From Roseiarcus fermentans (GTDB lineage Bacteria > Pseudomonadota > Alphaproteobacteria > Rhizobiales > Beijerinckiaceae): a DNA stretch of 64,000 nucleotides. The position numbers and the translations under genes are program-made. Under the pieces are notes generated by a model. That model was not told where the DNA came from. It did no database searches and saw only the letters and a program-made list of their open reading frames with translations. The stretch spans positions 120,950 through 184,949 of the forward strand of contig NZ_QNRK01000010.1 in the NCBI RefSeq assembly GCF_003315135.1. Direction: 5' to 3'. Below, in pieces: positions 23,783 to 32,539 of this stretch; positions within the stretch are counted from its first letter, which is position 1, and each line of letters begins with the position of its first letter.

Positions 23783-23869
23783 GAGTTCACGTCCTTGTCT
23801 GCAATCCGCCGGACTTGCGCGCGCCTGCGCTTCCTGTCGTCGCGCTCGACGCGCGCGGCGATTCGCTCG

Positions 23870-24568
23870 TCACCAGGCCACCGGGCGCCCGTCGCGGAAG
23901 AAGCCGCCGGTCGGGCCGTCGGCGGGCAGGTCGACCGCCCAGAGCACGCTGCCGGCGCCGTCCGCGACCGGACGCCCGCCCGAGCCGCCCATGTCGGTCG
24001 CGACCCAGCCCGGGCAGACCGCGTTGACCAGCACGCCGCTGCCGGCCAGTTCCCCGGCCAGAACGCGGGTCAGCGCGTTCAGCGCCGCCTTCGAGGTGGC
24101 GTAGGCCGGCGTCCCGGCGCCCATGGACGCGAGCGACCCCGCCCCGGAAGAAACATTGACGATCCGCCCCCAGCCCCGCGCCCGCATTTCCGGCGCAAAA
24201 GCCTGCGCCATCCGCCAGGCGCCGAACAGATTGGTCTCGAACGCCTCGCGCACGATCCGCCAGTCCGCTTTCAGCGCGGTCTCCCAGGTGTCGTAGTGGA
24301 TCCCGGCGTTGTTGATCAGAATGTCGACCGGGCCGATTCCCGCGGCGAGCCGCGCGGGCGCGTCCGGATCGTTCACGTCGAGCGCGACCGGGCTGACGTC
24401 GCCAGCGAGACGGCGCGCCGCCTCGGCGCCCTTCTCGTAATCGCGCGCGCCGAGAAAGACGCGCACGCCGCGCGCGGCGAGCTGGCGGCACACTTCGAGC
24501 CCGATGCCGCGGTTGGCGCCGGTGACGAGCGCGACGCGCGCCGGCGCGCCATGGGGTTCGAGGGTCAT
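23870..24568 (-). CDS. Short-chain dehydrogenase/reductase
   Basis: A 232-residue classical SDR: TGANRGIGLEV cofactor motif, FLGARDYEKG (Arg suggesting NADPH), NNAGIHYDTW, the active-site Ser in VNVSSGAGSL, and YATSK with Tyr and Lys. The C-terminal CPGWVATDMGG is also typical, followed by GGFFRDG. This arrangement resembles carbonyl-reductase-like SDRs. I chose ATG 24568; the frame upstream is open but carries no homologous sequence. The substrate is unknown. Confidence 0.9.
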   Translation of the reverse strand: MTLEPHGAPARVALVTGANRGIGLEVCRQLAARGVRVFLGARDYEKGAEAARRLAGDVSPVALDVNDPDAPARLAAGIGPVDILINNAGIHYDTWETALKADWRIVREAFETNLFGAWRMAQAFAPEMRARGWGRIVNVSSGAGSLASMGAGTPAYATSKAALNALTRVLAGELAGSGVLVNAVCPGWVATDMGGSGGRPVADGAGSVLWAVDLPADGPTGGFFRDGRPVAW

Positions 24569-24776
24569 GAGCCTGATCTCCGGGAGGAAAGCGTCGCGGG
24601 GCGGACGCCGCCGATTGCGAGGCGGCGGGCTCCTGTGTGCCCATGTGGGGCGAGACGCGCCGACGCTCAAGGGGCCCATCCGACCCGTGCTGGGCGCTCC
24701 TTCCGGGCAGGTCCGGCAGTCGACCGTCAGGGGCGCGACGAATGGCGCGGCGACGAGCCTGCGAAAGGCCGAGGGG

Positions 24777-25247
24777 TCAGCCGCGCCCGGCGCGCTCGGC
24801 CGCGATCGCGACAAGGGCGCGGTCGCCGATCTCCCGCGTCAGGGCGAAGGTCATCGCCGTGACCTCCCAGCGCCCGTCGCGGCGCGCGAGCGTCCAATGG
24901 TAGGTTCCGATCGGCCGCCAGAGCGCGTCGCCGATCCAGTGACGGCCGTCGACCCCTGCCGTCGCCGTCGCCGTGTCGCCGTCAATCCGCGCCTCGAGGT
25001 CGAAAAGCTCGTGGCGCGTCGCGTCGAAACCCGGCACGAGGCCGCGCCACGCCTCCATCAGCGCCGCCGGCGTCGTGCGCTGCGGCTCGCCGCCCCAGAG
25101 GCTGGTGTAGTCGATGACGATCTCGGGCGCGAAGGCCGCTTGCGCGAGGTCGTAGCGGCCGAGGTCGACCGCGAGCGGGATCGACGCGACGATCGCCAGG
25201 ATTTTGGCGCTCTCGAGGTCTCCGGCCGGCGACACCGCGTCCGTCAT
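24777..25247 (-). CDS. SnoaL/NTF2-like protein
   Basis: A 156-residue single-domain protein with the cone-shaped NTF2-like fold seen in scytalone-dehydratase and SnoaL relatives. Landmarks are IPLAVDLGRYDLAQAAFAPE, IDYTSLWGG, FDATRHELFDLEARI and WRPIGTYHWTLARRDGRWEV. Such proteins are either small isomerases/dehydratases or non-enzymatic ligand binders. The pairing with two SDR genes suggests a small catabolic or detoxifying group, but this is inference. ATG 25247 is the only methionine start near the domain border. Confidence 0.8.
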   Translation of the reverse strand: MTDAVSPAGDLESAKILAIVASIPLAVDLGRYDLAQAAFAPEIVIDYTSLWGGEPQRTTPAALMEAWRGLVPGFDATRHELFDLEARIDGDTATATAGVDGRHWIGDALWRPIGTYHWTLARRDGRWEVTAMTFALTREIGDRALVAIAAERAGRG

Positions 25248-25312
25248 GGCGCGCTCCAAAGCTTCTCGCCGCCATAGATGGCGGCGATGCGGTCGGCGCG
25301 CAAGCGGCGCGT

Positions 25313-25549
25313 TCAGGCGTCGGCGAAGGCCGGGCAGGCGCCGGCGCAGCCGCACCCGCCCATCATGTCGCAGGCCCCCGCAGCCGTCGCCGGCGCAGAC
25401 TCGCCGCCCTTGCTCGGCGCGGCGATCAGCGACAGCTGCTGGTCGAGATCGGCGCTCTCGCACCGCTCGCACACCGGCGTCTCGCCCGACATGACCAGCG
25501 TCGAGAATTCCTTGCCGCAGTCGCGGCAGCGATAGGCGAAGATCGGCAT
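25313..25549 (-). CDS. FmdB-family zinc-ribbon protein
   Basis: A 78-residue protein with the FmdB ribbon: MPIFAYRCRDCGKEF with its first CxxC, and CERC at about residue 27-30. The C-terminal part is unusually Cys/Gly-rich (CDMMGGCGCAGACPAF), adding four further cysteines, possibly a second metal site. FmdB-type proteins are putative regulators associated with formamidase/amidase genes in some bacteria; none is adjacent here. It follows the mutase gene by about 75 bases on the same strand. Confidence 0.85.
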   Translation of the reverse strand: MPIFAYRCRDCGKEFSTLVMSGETPVCERCESADLDQQLSLIAAPSKGGESAPATAAGACDMMGGCGCAGACPAFADA

Positions 25550-25623
25550 GGGATGCGCCCCTGGCGGATGTGTCGCATCGTCTTTGTACGAACCGGGCCG
25601 CCTGCGCAAGACGGCCGCCGTCG

Positions 25624-27123
25624 TCAGATGGTCTGGTTGTAGGCGCCGACTTCCGGGTTCTCGCGCAACACGCGGTCGACCGCCGCGAACATGGCGCGCA
25701 TGTTGGCTTCCGACGCCGGGCTCTCCACGACGACGACTAGCTCGGGCTTGTTGGAGGAGGCGCGGACCAGCCCCCAGGTGCCGTCCTCGACCGTCACGCG
25801 GACGCCGTTGACGGTGACGATGTCGCGGATTTTTTGACCGATCAGCCGCTCGCCGCGCATCAGCATGGCCTGAAACCGGGCGGTGACCGCCTCGGCGACG
25901 CCGTATTTCACTTCGTCCGGGCAGTGCGGCGACATGGTCGGCGAGCCGAAGGTCTTGGGCAGGTCGCGATAGAGGTCGGCCATCGACTTCGCCGGATTGC
26001 GCTCGAGCATGTCGAGCACGGCGATCGCGGTGACGAAGCCGTCGTCGTAGCCGCGGCCGACCGGCGCGTTGAAGAAGAAATGGCCCGACTTCTCGAAGCC
26101 GGCGAGCGCCTTCAGATCCCGCACCCGGCGCTTGATGTGCGAATGGCCGGTCTTCCAGAAATCGACCTTGACGCCGTTGGCCGCGAGCGCCGGGTCGGTC
26201 GCGAACAGGCCGGTCGACTTGACGTCGACGACGAAGGTCGCGCCCTGGTGGAGCTTCGACAGGTCGCGCGCCAGCATGACGCCGATCTTGTCGGCGAAGA
26301 TTTCGGCGCCCTCGTTGTCGACCACCCCGCAGCGGTCGCCGTCGCCGTCGAAGCCGAGCGCGACGTCGGCGCCGCTCGCCGTCACCGCCTCCGCCATCGC
26401 GTGCAGCATGTGCAGGTCTTCGGGGTTGGCGTTGTAGCGCGGGAACGTCCAGTCGAGGTCGCAGTCGAGCGGCACGACCTCGACGCCGAGTTTCTCCAGC
26501 AGTTCCGGCGCGAACGCTCCCGCCGTGCCGTTTCCGCACGCGGCGACCACCTTCATTTTGCGCCCGTACCGGGGTCGGCTGGTCAGGTCGGCGATGTAGC
26601 GGGCGGGAAAGTCGGGCACGAACTCGTAGGCGCCGCCGGGCTCGGGCGCGTAGTTTCCGCCGATCACGATGTCGCGCAGGCGGCCCATCTCCTCCGGGCC
26701 AAAGGTGACGGGTCGCGCCGCGCCCATCTTGACGCCGGTCCAGCCGTTGTCGTTGTGCGAGGCCGTCACCATCGCCACCGCCGGGCAATCGAGGGCGAAC
26801 TGGGCGAAATAGGCCATCGGCGTGATGCAGAGGCCGATGTCGCGCACTTTCGCCCCGCCCGCCATCAGCCCCGCCGTCAGCGCGAGCTTGATCGAGGCCG
26901 AATAGCTGCGGAAGTCGTGGCCGACCACGACCTCGCGCGGGACGCTGAGCTCCTTCAGGAGCTGCGCCAGCCCGAGGCCGAGCGCCTGCACGCCCATCAG
27001 ATTGATCTCTTTCTCGAACAGCCAGCGCGCGTCGTATTCACGGAAGCCGGTCGGCTTCACCATCGGCTGCGATTCGTAGGCGTAGGTGTTCGGAACGAGT
27101 TCCGGCGACGGTTTCGGGAACAA
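25624..27123 (-). CDS. Phosphomannomutase/phosphoglucomutase
   Basis: A 499-residue alpha-D-phosphohexomutase interconverting hexose 1- and 6-phosphates for sugar-nucleotide synthesis. The phosphoserine loop is VTASHNDNGWTGVK, the metal-binding loop is GFDGDGDRCG, the sugar-binding loop includes GFEKSGHFFF, and the phosphate-binding loop is VRASSNKPELV. I accept TTG 27123 as start because GAGAGG lies just upstream and MFPKPSPELVPNTYAYES matches the N terminus of Rhizobiales homologues as I know them; an ATG at 27063 would remove 20 residues. It may supply GDP-mannose or UDP-glucose precursors to the polysaccharide locus at 44.6-53.5 kb. Confidence 0.93.
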   Translation of the reverse strand: MFPKPSPELVPNTYAYESQPMVKPTGFREYDARWLFEKEINLMGVQALGLGLAQLLKELSVPREVVVGHDFRSYSASIKLALTAGLMAGGAKVRDIGLCITPMAYFAQFALDCPAVAMVTASHNDNGWTGVKMGAARPVTFGPEEMGRLRDIVIGGNYAPEPGGAYEFVPDFPARYIADLTSRPRYGRKMKVVAACGNGTAGAFAPELLEKLGVEVVPLDCDLDWTFPRYNANPEDLHMLHAMAEAVTASGADVALGFDGDGDRCGVVDNEGAEIFADKIGVMLARDLSKLHQGATFVVDVKSTGLFATDPALAANGVKVDFWKTGHSHIKRRVRDLKALAGFEKSGHFFFNAPVGRGYDDGFVTAIAVLDMLERNPAKSMADLYRDLPKTFGSPTMSPHCPDEVKYGVAEAVTARFQAMLMRGERLIGQKIRDIVTVNGVRVTVEDGTWGLVRASSNKPELVVVVESPASEANMRAMFAAVDRVLRENPEVGAYNQTI

Positions 27124-27438
27124 GGGGGACGCCTCTCATCGCGAGGTTCGGGACAGGGAACCGATTAGTGGACCCCCGCCCGGGAGACAAGCGCCGCCCG
27201 GGCCCAGGCGTCCGCCGCTCGCAGCGACGGACGCGCCGACGCCGGTCGTTCCTCGTTCCGTCATCGGACGGCTGGGGCCTTCTCCCCACGGCTAGGAGCG
27301 TCCGCCCGGAGGGACCGACGCTGGTAGGCGTCGCCTGTCAGGGCGCGCGCCGATGGCGGGCGAAGGTCGAATGGCGAATCCTTGCCGACGCGCTCAAACC
27401 CTGAAAGGCTGTCGGCGCCGGACAGCCCCGTCCAAGAC
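27124..27438. other. Divergent region between the mutase gene and dorS
   Basis: About 315 bases containing the start region of both divergent genes. I saw no convincing operator or hairpin. A candidate promoter for dorS could not be defined by eye. Confidence 0.4.
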
Positions 27439-29862
27439 ATGACAATGCCGACAACCCAGCAACTGCGCGACCTGATTGCGGCCAGCGATCATTGGCTCAC
27501 CGCGCGGATCATTCACTACGCCAAGGAGCGCGGCTACACCCCGTTCACGTCCACCCTCGAACAGGCCTGGCTCGCTTCGATCCGCGGGCTCTCGACGGCT
27601 CTGCTCGCCGCCCTCGATCTCGGGCGCCTGTCCTCGCCCGTCGAGGCGTCGTCCGACTATACGCATGATCCGATCGCGCTTTTCGGCATCGAAGCCGCAC
27701 GCCGGCACCGAACGCGGGGCGTGACTCTCGGGCTTTTTCTCGGCCTGATGAAGAGCTATCGCGAGACCTATCAGGACCTCGTCTCGGACCCCGAGGCCTC
27801 GCCGCAGGAGCGCGAGGCGAACCGCCGATCGATCGACAGGTTTTTCGACCGGATGGAGGTCGGCTTCTGCGACGAGTGGTCGGGAAGGCCCGCCGACGAG
27901 CAGTTCGAGCAGCTGAGAACGCAGAACCGCCTGATCACCAACGAGAAGAACAAGTATCTCACGATCTTCGAGAGCCTGAACGATCCGGTCATCCTGGTCG
28001 ACGAGAAAGGGAACGTCGACAACGCCAACCACGCCGCGCTGACGCGTTTCGCCGGCGAAGCGGCGCCGGGCGCGAGCTATTACAGCGGCGCGCACCTGCC
28101 GATCGAAGATATTCTCGGCGCCGAGGCGCTGGCCGAAACAGAAATCGCCTTCGAAAGACTGCTGCCGACGAACCTCGGCCCGCGCTGGTTCGAGGTCAGA
28201 GTCCAAAGAATGCTCGACGTCAGCGAGAAGTATCAGGGCGCGGTCGTCATCCTCAACGACGTCACTGAATATCGCCGCGCGCGCGAAGAAGCCGAGCGGG
28301 CGGATCGGGCGAAATCGGCCTTTCTGGCCACGATCAGCCACGAGATCCGTACGCCGATTCACGGCATCCTGGGCCTGGCCGAACTGCTCGGCCAGGGCGC
28401 GCTCTCCTCCGACAGCCGTCGCTACGTCGAGGCGATCGCCCGATCGGGTCAAATGCTGTCGTCGGTGGTCTCCGATATCCTCGATTATTCCAAGATCGAG
28501 GCCGGGGCGCTCGAACTGGACGAGACCGAGTTTTCGGTGTCCTCCGTCATCGAGGACGTCTTCGGACTGCTGCTGCCGCTGGCGGCGCGCAAGCTCGATC
28601 TCCAACTCGTCCTCGATGCGCCGGCGCTTCCCGGCGTCGTTGGCGATTCCGGAAAACTCCGCCAGATCCTGCTCAACCTCGTCGGCAACGCGGTGAAATT
28701 CACCGAACGCGGCGAAGTCCGGCTGATCGTCAGCGCGCGCGACGACGGCGCCGATCGCGTCTGGCTCAGCTTCGAGGTTCTCGATACCGGCATCGGCGTC
28801 GCGCCCGACCGGCTGGAGGCGATCTTCGACCCTTTCATGCAGTCCGACGCCTCGGTCGCGCGCCGCTTCGGCGGCAGCGGGCTCGGACTGGCGATCTGCC
28901 GTCGGCTGGTCGACCGGTTGGGCGGCGAGATCTGGGCCCGCAGCCGCCTCGGCGAGGGCAGCCGGTTCGGATTTGCGGCGCCGTTCGCGCGAACCGCGAC
29001 CAATCGTCCGGCGCGACGCGCCGAAATGTCGGCGGATCTCGTCGGAATGCCGCTGTCGCTCGACGTTCTGGTGGTCGAAGACAACGAGGTCAACGCAATG
29101 GTCGCCTGCGGGCTGCTCGAGCGCGCCGGCCACCGCGCCACCCTGGCGTCGACGGGCGAAGCGGCGGTCGAGCAGGTGCGGTCGCGGGACTTCGACGTCG
29201 TCCTGATGGACTTGAGGCTCCCCGACATCGACGGCGCCGAGGCGACGCGGCGGATTCGGTCGCTCGACTCCGGGAAAAAGAGTCGCGTGCCCGTCGTGGC
29301 GGTGTCGGCTCAGGTTGTCGCGAGCGACATCGACGCCTGCACGCGCGCCGGCGTCAACGCCTTCCTCGGCAAACCCTTCCGCATGGACCGTCTGGAAGCG
29401 ACGCTGAGGCGCGTCGTCATCCGGCATGCGCGCCGCTATGGCGCAAAGCCGCGAAAGTTCCGCAAGCGGGACGACGCACCCGCTCCCGATCCGCAAAAAG
29501 GCCTGATCGACGAGACCGCGCTCGCCGAACACGTGAAACTGCTCGGTCTCGAGCAGACGCGGCGCATCGTTTCCGCATTTGAAGCCAGCGTCGCCAACGC
29601 GCCGGAGGACATCGAACGGCTGACGACGGCGGGGGAGCACGACAAGCTCGCCGGCATCGCCCATCGCCTCAGGAGTTCGTCCCTGCACGTCGGGTTGCTT
29701 CAGCTCTCGGACCGTGCGGCGACGGTCGAGCGGTTGGCGAAGACCGAAGACGACGACCTCGCGCCCGTCGCCAACGAACTGGCTGCCGATTGCCGGCGGG
29801 GACTCGCAGCGCTCAGGCAGGTCTTCGCCAGGATCTCGGCGGCTCAGCCGGCGAACACATAG
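27439..29862 (+). CDS. dorS: Hybrid sensor histidine kinase DorS/TorS-like (PAS-HisKA-HATPase-REC-HPt)
   Basis: An 807-residue tripartite kinase. Residues 1-170 are a helical region of unknown type, 175-285 a PAS domain (FESLNDPVILVDEKGNVDNA), and the HisKA box has His301 (ATISHEIRTPIHGI). The ATPase domain is near 400-520 (NLVGNAVKFTERG, DTGIGV, GGSGLGLAIC), and the receiver domain near 541-660 has its Asp in VVLMDLRLPD. The C-terminal HPt domain has His742 (GIAHRLRSSSLHVG). Unlike E. coli TorS, no membrane-spanning segment or periplasmic domain is visible, so it should sense an intracellular signal. It lies beside dorR and dorCDA. The last 19 bases overlap dorR on the opposite strand. Confidence 0.88.
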   Translation: MTMPTTQQLRDLIAASDHWLTARIIHYAKERGYTPFTSTLEQAWLASIRGLSTALLAALDLGRLSSPVEASSDYTHDPIALFGIEAARRHRTRGVTLGLFLGLMKSYRETYQDLVSDPEASPQEREANRRSIDRFFDRMEVGFCDEWSGRPADEQFEQLRTQNRLITNEKNKYLTIFESLNDPVILVDEKGNVDNANHAALTRFAGEAAPGASYYSGAHLPIEDILGAEALAETEIAFERLLPTNLGPRWFEVRVQRMLDVSEKYQGAVVILNDVTEYRRAREEAERADRAKSAFLATISHEIRTPIHGILGLAELLGQGALSSDSRRYVEAIARSGQMLSSVVSDILDYSKIEAGALELDETEFSVSSVIEDVFGLLLPLAARKLDLQLVLDAPALPGVVGDSGKLRQILLNLVGNAVKFTERGEVRLIVSARDDGADRVWLSFEVLDTGIGVAPDRLEAIFDPFMQSDASVARRFGGSGLGLAICRRLVDRLGGEIWARSRLGEGSRFGFAAPFARTATNRPARRAEMSADLVGMPLSLDVLVVEDNEVNAMVACGLLERAGHRATLASTGEAAVEQVRSRDFDVVLMDLRLPDIDGAEATRRIRSLDSGKKSRVPVVAVSAQVVASDIDACTRAGVNAFLGKPFRMDRLEATLRRVVIRHARRYGAKPRKFRKRDDAPAPDPQKGLIDETALAEHVKLLGLEQTRRIVSAFEASVANAPEDIERLTTAGEHDKLAGIAHRLRSSSLHVGLLQLSDRAATVERLAKTEDDDLAPVANELAADCRRGLAALRQVFARISAAQPANT

Positions 29863-30545
29863 CCGACCCCGTGCACCGTGATGATGCGCCGCGGGTTCGC
29901 GGGGTCCTTTTCGATCTTGCGGCGGAGCCGGCCGACGAGCACGTCGATGGTCCGGTCGAGCGGGTCCCGGTCGCGATGGCTGACGTGATCGATCAGTCCG
30001 TCGCGGGTCAGAACGCGCCCCCGGTTGGTGACGAACGTGGCGAGGAGTTCGAATTCGGCGCGCGTCAGACGCACCTCCTCGCCTTCGGGCGACGTCAGCG
30101 TCCAGTGCGGGATGTCGAGCGTCCAGCCGTCGAATGTCTTCGTCGGTTGGTCGGGTGACAGCATGCGCGCCGCGGCGACGCGCCGGGCGAGGTTCTTCGT
30201 CCGCGGCAGCAACTCGCGCATGGTGTAGGGCTTCGTCACATAGTCGTCCGCGCCGAGTTCCAGAGCCACGATCCGGTCGACGACGTCCTGCCGGCCAGTC
30301 ACCATGATGACCCCCACCTCCGACTGACGCCTCAGCTCCCTGAGCAGCGAGAGGCCGTCCTCGTTGGGCAGGTTGATGTCGAGCATCACCACGTCGACGT
30401 CCCCGCGCTGGAAGACGCGCCGCATCTCCTCTCCGTTCACGGCCACGGAAACACGGTGGTTTTCACGGCGCAGATAGGCCGCGAGCGTCTCCCGCCCCAC
30501 GGGATCGTCCTCGACGACCAGAATGTGATGGGCCGTTTCGTTCAC
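29844..30545 (-). CDS. dorR: Response regulator DorR/TorR-like (OmpR family)
   Basis: A 233-residue regulator. Receiver domain (1-122): phosphoacceptor Asp56 in VVMLDINLPNEDG, Thr in VTGRQ, and Lys in YVTKPY. The winged-helix DNA-binding domain (about 135-230) contains VRLTRAEFELLATFVTNRGR, HVSHRDRDPLDRTIDVLVGR and the wing RIITVHGVGYVF. The assignment to DorR/TorR rests on position: convergent to the hybrid kinase and divergent from dorCDA. The intergenic region holds four phased GTTYAYR boxes, the probable binding sites. Confidence 0.9.
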   Translation of the reverse strand: MNETAHHILVVEDDPVGRETLAAYLRRENHRVSVAVNGEEMRRVFQRGDVDVVMLDINLPNEDGLSLLRELRRQSEVGVIMVTGRQDVVDRIVALELGADDYVTKPYTMRELLPRTKNLARRVAAARMLSPDQPTKTFDGWTLDIPHWTLTSPEGEEVRLTRAEFELLATFVTNRGRVLTRDGLIDHVSHRDRDPLDRTIDVLVGRLRRKIEKDPANPRRIITVHGVGYVFAG

Positions 30546-30576
30546 GTGCGCGAGCTTCCCGTCGTCGAATCCCGTC

Positions 30577-30636
30577 GTTCATACCTGTTTACAATTTTCT
30601 ACGCCACGTTCACCGTCGGCGCGAAGCCCGTTTACG
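30577..30636. promoter_or_regulatory. Phased tor/dor boxes between dorR and dorC
   Basis: GTTCATA (30577-30583), GTTTACA (30587-30593), GTTCACC (30608-30614) and GTTTACG (30630-30636) share the consensus GTTYAYR on the same strand. Starts are 10, 21 and 22 bases apart, one or two helical turns. They resemble the E. coli TorR decamers (CTGTTCATAT), and the second box reads CTGTTTACAA. The position is right to activate dorCDA and possibly autoregulate dorR. Confidence 0.65.
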
Positions 30637-30675
30637 CCGGCGCCGCACACTCCGTCCCGCTCGAGAAGCGGGAGC

Positions 30676-31875
30676 GTGGCGGTGTGGAATCCCTTGGCCT
30701 GGCGGAAAACAACCTGGACGCTGGTCGGCGTCGGCGCGCTCGGCGCGATCGCCGGGGTTGTCGCCTGGGGCGGGTTCAACACCGCGATGGAGGCGACCAA
30801 CAGCATCGCGTTCTGCGTCTCCTGTCACGAGATGCGCGACACCGTCTACAAGGAGTACCAGACCTCGATCCACTACAAGAACCCGGCCGGCGTGCGGGCC
30901 ACCTGCCCGGACTGCCACGTGCCGAAGGACTGGATCCCCAAGGTCGCCCGCAAGGTCCAGGCTACCAACGAGCTCTGGCACAAGCTCGCCGGCACCATCG
31001 ACACTCCGGAGAAATTCCAGGCGGCGCGCGCCTCCCTCGCCAAGGAGGTCTGGAAGACGATGAAGGACACCGACAGCCGCGAATGCCGCAACTGTCACTC
31101 CTTCGAGGCGATGGATTTCGCCCATCAGCGGCCGAAAGCCGCCGAGCGGATGCAGAAGGCCTACAACGAGGGCGGCCAGACCTGCATCGATTGCCACAAG
31201 GGGATCGCCCACAAGCTTCCCGACATGACCGCCGGATTCAAGGCGGTCCACGATGACCTCGCGAGCGGCTCGAAGTCGCTCACGCCCGTCGTCGGGTCGA
31301 CCCTCTACACGCTCTCGACCAAGCCCTTCTGGCTCGACCGCCCGAAAAGCGAGGGGGACGCAAGCGCCGGCAAGCTGCTGCCGTTGACCCCGCTCGAGGT
31401 GCTCGAGCGCGACGGCCCGTGGGTCAAGGTGAAGTTCGGCGGCTGGCAGCAGGAGGGCGCCGAGCGAATGGTCTATGCCCTGCAAGGCAAGCGCATCTTC
31501 GCCGCCGCCCTCGGCCCCGACGCCATCGACAAGGTCGCGCACGGCCAGACGATGAAGGACGCCGACACCGACCAGCAGTGGACCGAAGCCAGCCTCGTCG
31601 GCTGGACGACGACCGCCGACCTCGTCGCGGACCGCTCCAAACTCTTCGGCTACGGCGCCGAGATGTACAATGCGAGCTGCGGACTCTGCCACTCGCTGAC
31701 GCCGACGACCAACTATCTGGCCAATCAGTGGATCGGCAACCTGAACGCGATGAAGCGGAACATCTCGCTCGACGACGAACAATACCGGTTCCTCCAGAAG
31801 TACGTGCAGTTGAACGCCCAGGACACGGGCGGCGCGAAAGAGGCCGGGACGAACGAGACGGGAGCAAAGAAATGA
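30676..31875 (+). CDS. dorC: Pentahaem c-type cytochrome DorC/TorC (NapC/NirT family)
   Basis: A 399-residue membrane-anchored cytochrome that passes electrons from quinol to the periplasmic reductase. A single N-terminal membrane anchor (TWTLVGVGALGAIAGVVAWG) precedes four CxxCH sites in the NapC-like half (CVSCH at about 47-51, then CPDCH, CRNCH and CIDCH). A fifth, CGLCH, lies in the C-terminal domain specific to TorC/DorC. GTG 30676 is the annotated start; a second GTG two codons on (30682) is equally plausible with the GGGAG site upstream. The stop overlaps dorD (ATGA). Confidence 0.94.
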   Translation: MAVWNPLAWRKTTWTLVGVGALGAIAGVVAWGGFNTAMEATNSIAFCVSCHEMRDTVYKEYQTSIHYKNPAGVRATCPDCHVPKDWIPKVARKVQATNELWHKLAGTIDTPEKFQAARASLAKEVWKTMKDTDSRECRNCHSFEAMDFAHQRPKAAERMQKAYNEGGQTCIDCHKGIAHKLPDMTAGFKAVHDDLASGSKSLTPVVGSTLYTLSTKPFWLDRPKSEGDASAGKLLPLTPLEVLERDGPWVKVKFGGWQQEGAERMVYALQGKRIFAAALGPDAIDKVAHGQTMKDADTDQQWTEASLVGWTTTADLVADRSKLFGYGAEMYNASCGLCHSLTPTTNYLANQWIGNLNAMKRNISLDDEQYRFLQKYVQLNAQDTGGAKEAGTNETGAKK

Positions 31876-32528
31876 AAGACGCCGTTCCAGGCCCGGCTGC
31901 CGATCGGTCCCGATCGCGCCGCCCGGCGGAGATGCTGGACTGGCTGGCCGCCCTGTTCGCCGCGCCGCCGACCGTCGAGTTCGTCGCTTCGCACCGTCGC
32001 GGGCCGGGCGCCGACCTGCTGCGCGACCTCGCCCGGGACCCCGACCTCGCCCATGGCGCGGCGCTGCTGCGCGAAGCGCTCGCCGGCGCCGACGACGACC
32101 GCGCCCTCGCCGCCCGGCTGGGGCGGAGTTTCGGCCTGTTGTTCGAGGGCGTCGGCGGTCCCGACACCGTGCCGCCCTACGAATCGGCATTCCGGCAAGG
32201 CTCGGCCTGGCGCCTGTTTCAGGCGCCGACCGGCGAGATGGAGGCCCTGCTCGCCGAGCGCGACCTGTCGGTCTCGCCGGCCGCCGCGATGCCGGCCGAT
32301 CACCTGGCGGTCGAACTCGCGTTGACGGCGCACCTCGTGGCCACCGGCGACGACGAATCGGCCGAGGCGATGATCCGACGCCTGGCCGGATGGACCCCGG
32401 CCTTCGCCGACGCCTGCGGCGTTGCCGACGGAGAGGGGTTCTGGGCGGGCGCCGCGATCCTTCTCGCCGCCGTCACGGCGAGCGGAAACTTCACGTCCAA
32501 CCCCTCCCAATCCACAGCCAGCGCTTGA
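31872..32528 (+). CDS. dorD: DMSO/TMAO reductase chaperone DorD/TorD
   Basis: A 218-residue all-helical chaperone of the TorD family that binds the apo-reductase and its Tat signal and aids molybdenum cofactor insertion. Landmarks are the EMLDWLAALFAAPPTVEFV helix near residue 20, the family phrase YESAF after PP, and PADHLAVELALTAHLVATGD near residue 145. The start overlaps the dorC stop by 4 bases and dorA begins 12 bases after its stop, so all three are one transcript. Confidence 0.9.
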   Translation: MKDAVPGPAADRSRSRRPAEMLDWLAALFAAPPTVEFVASHRRGPGADLLRDLARDPDLAHGAALLREALAGADDDRALAARLGRSFGLLFEGVGGPDTVPPYESAFRQGSAWRLFQAPTGEMEALLAERDLSVSPAAAMPADHLAVELALTAHLVATGDDESAEAMIRRLAGWTPAFADACGVADGEGFWAGAAILLAAVTASGNFTSNPSQSTASA

Positions 32529-32539
32529 AGGAGCGTTCC

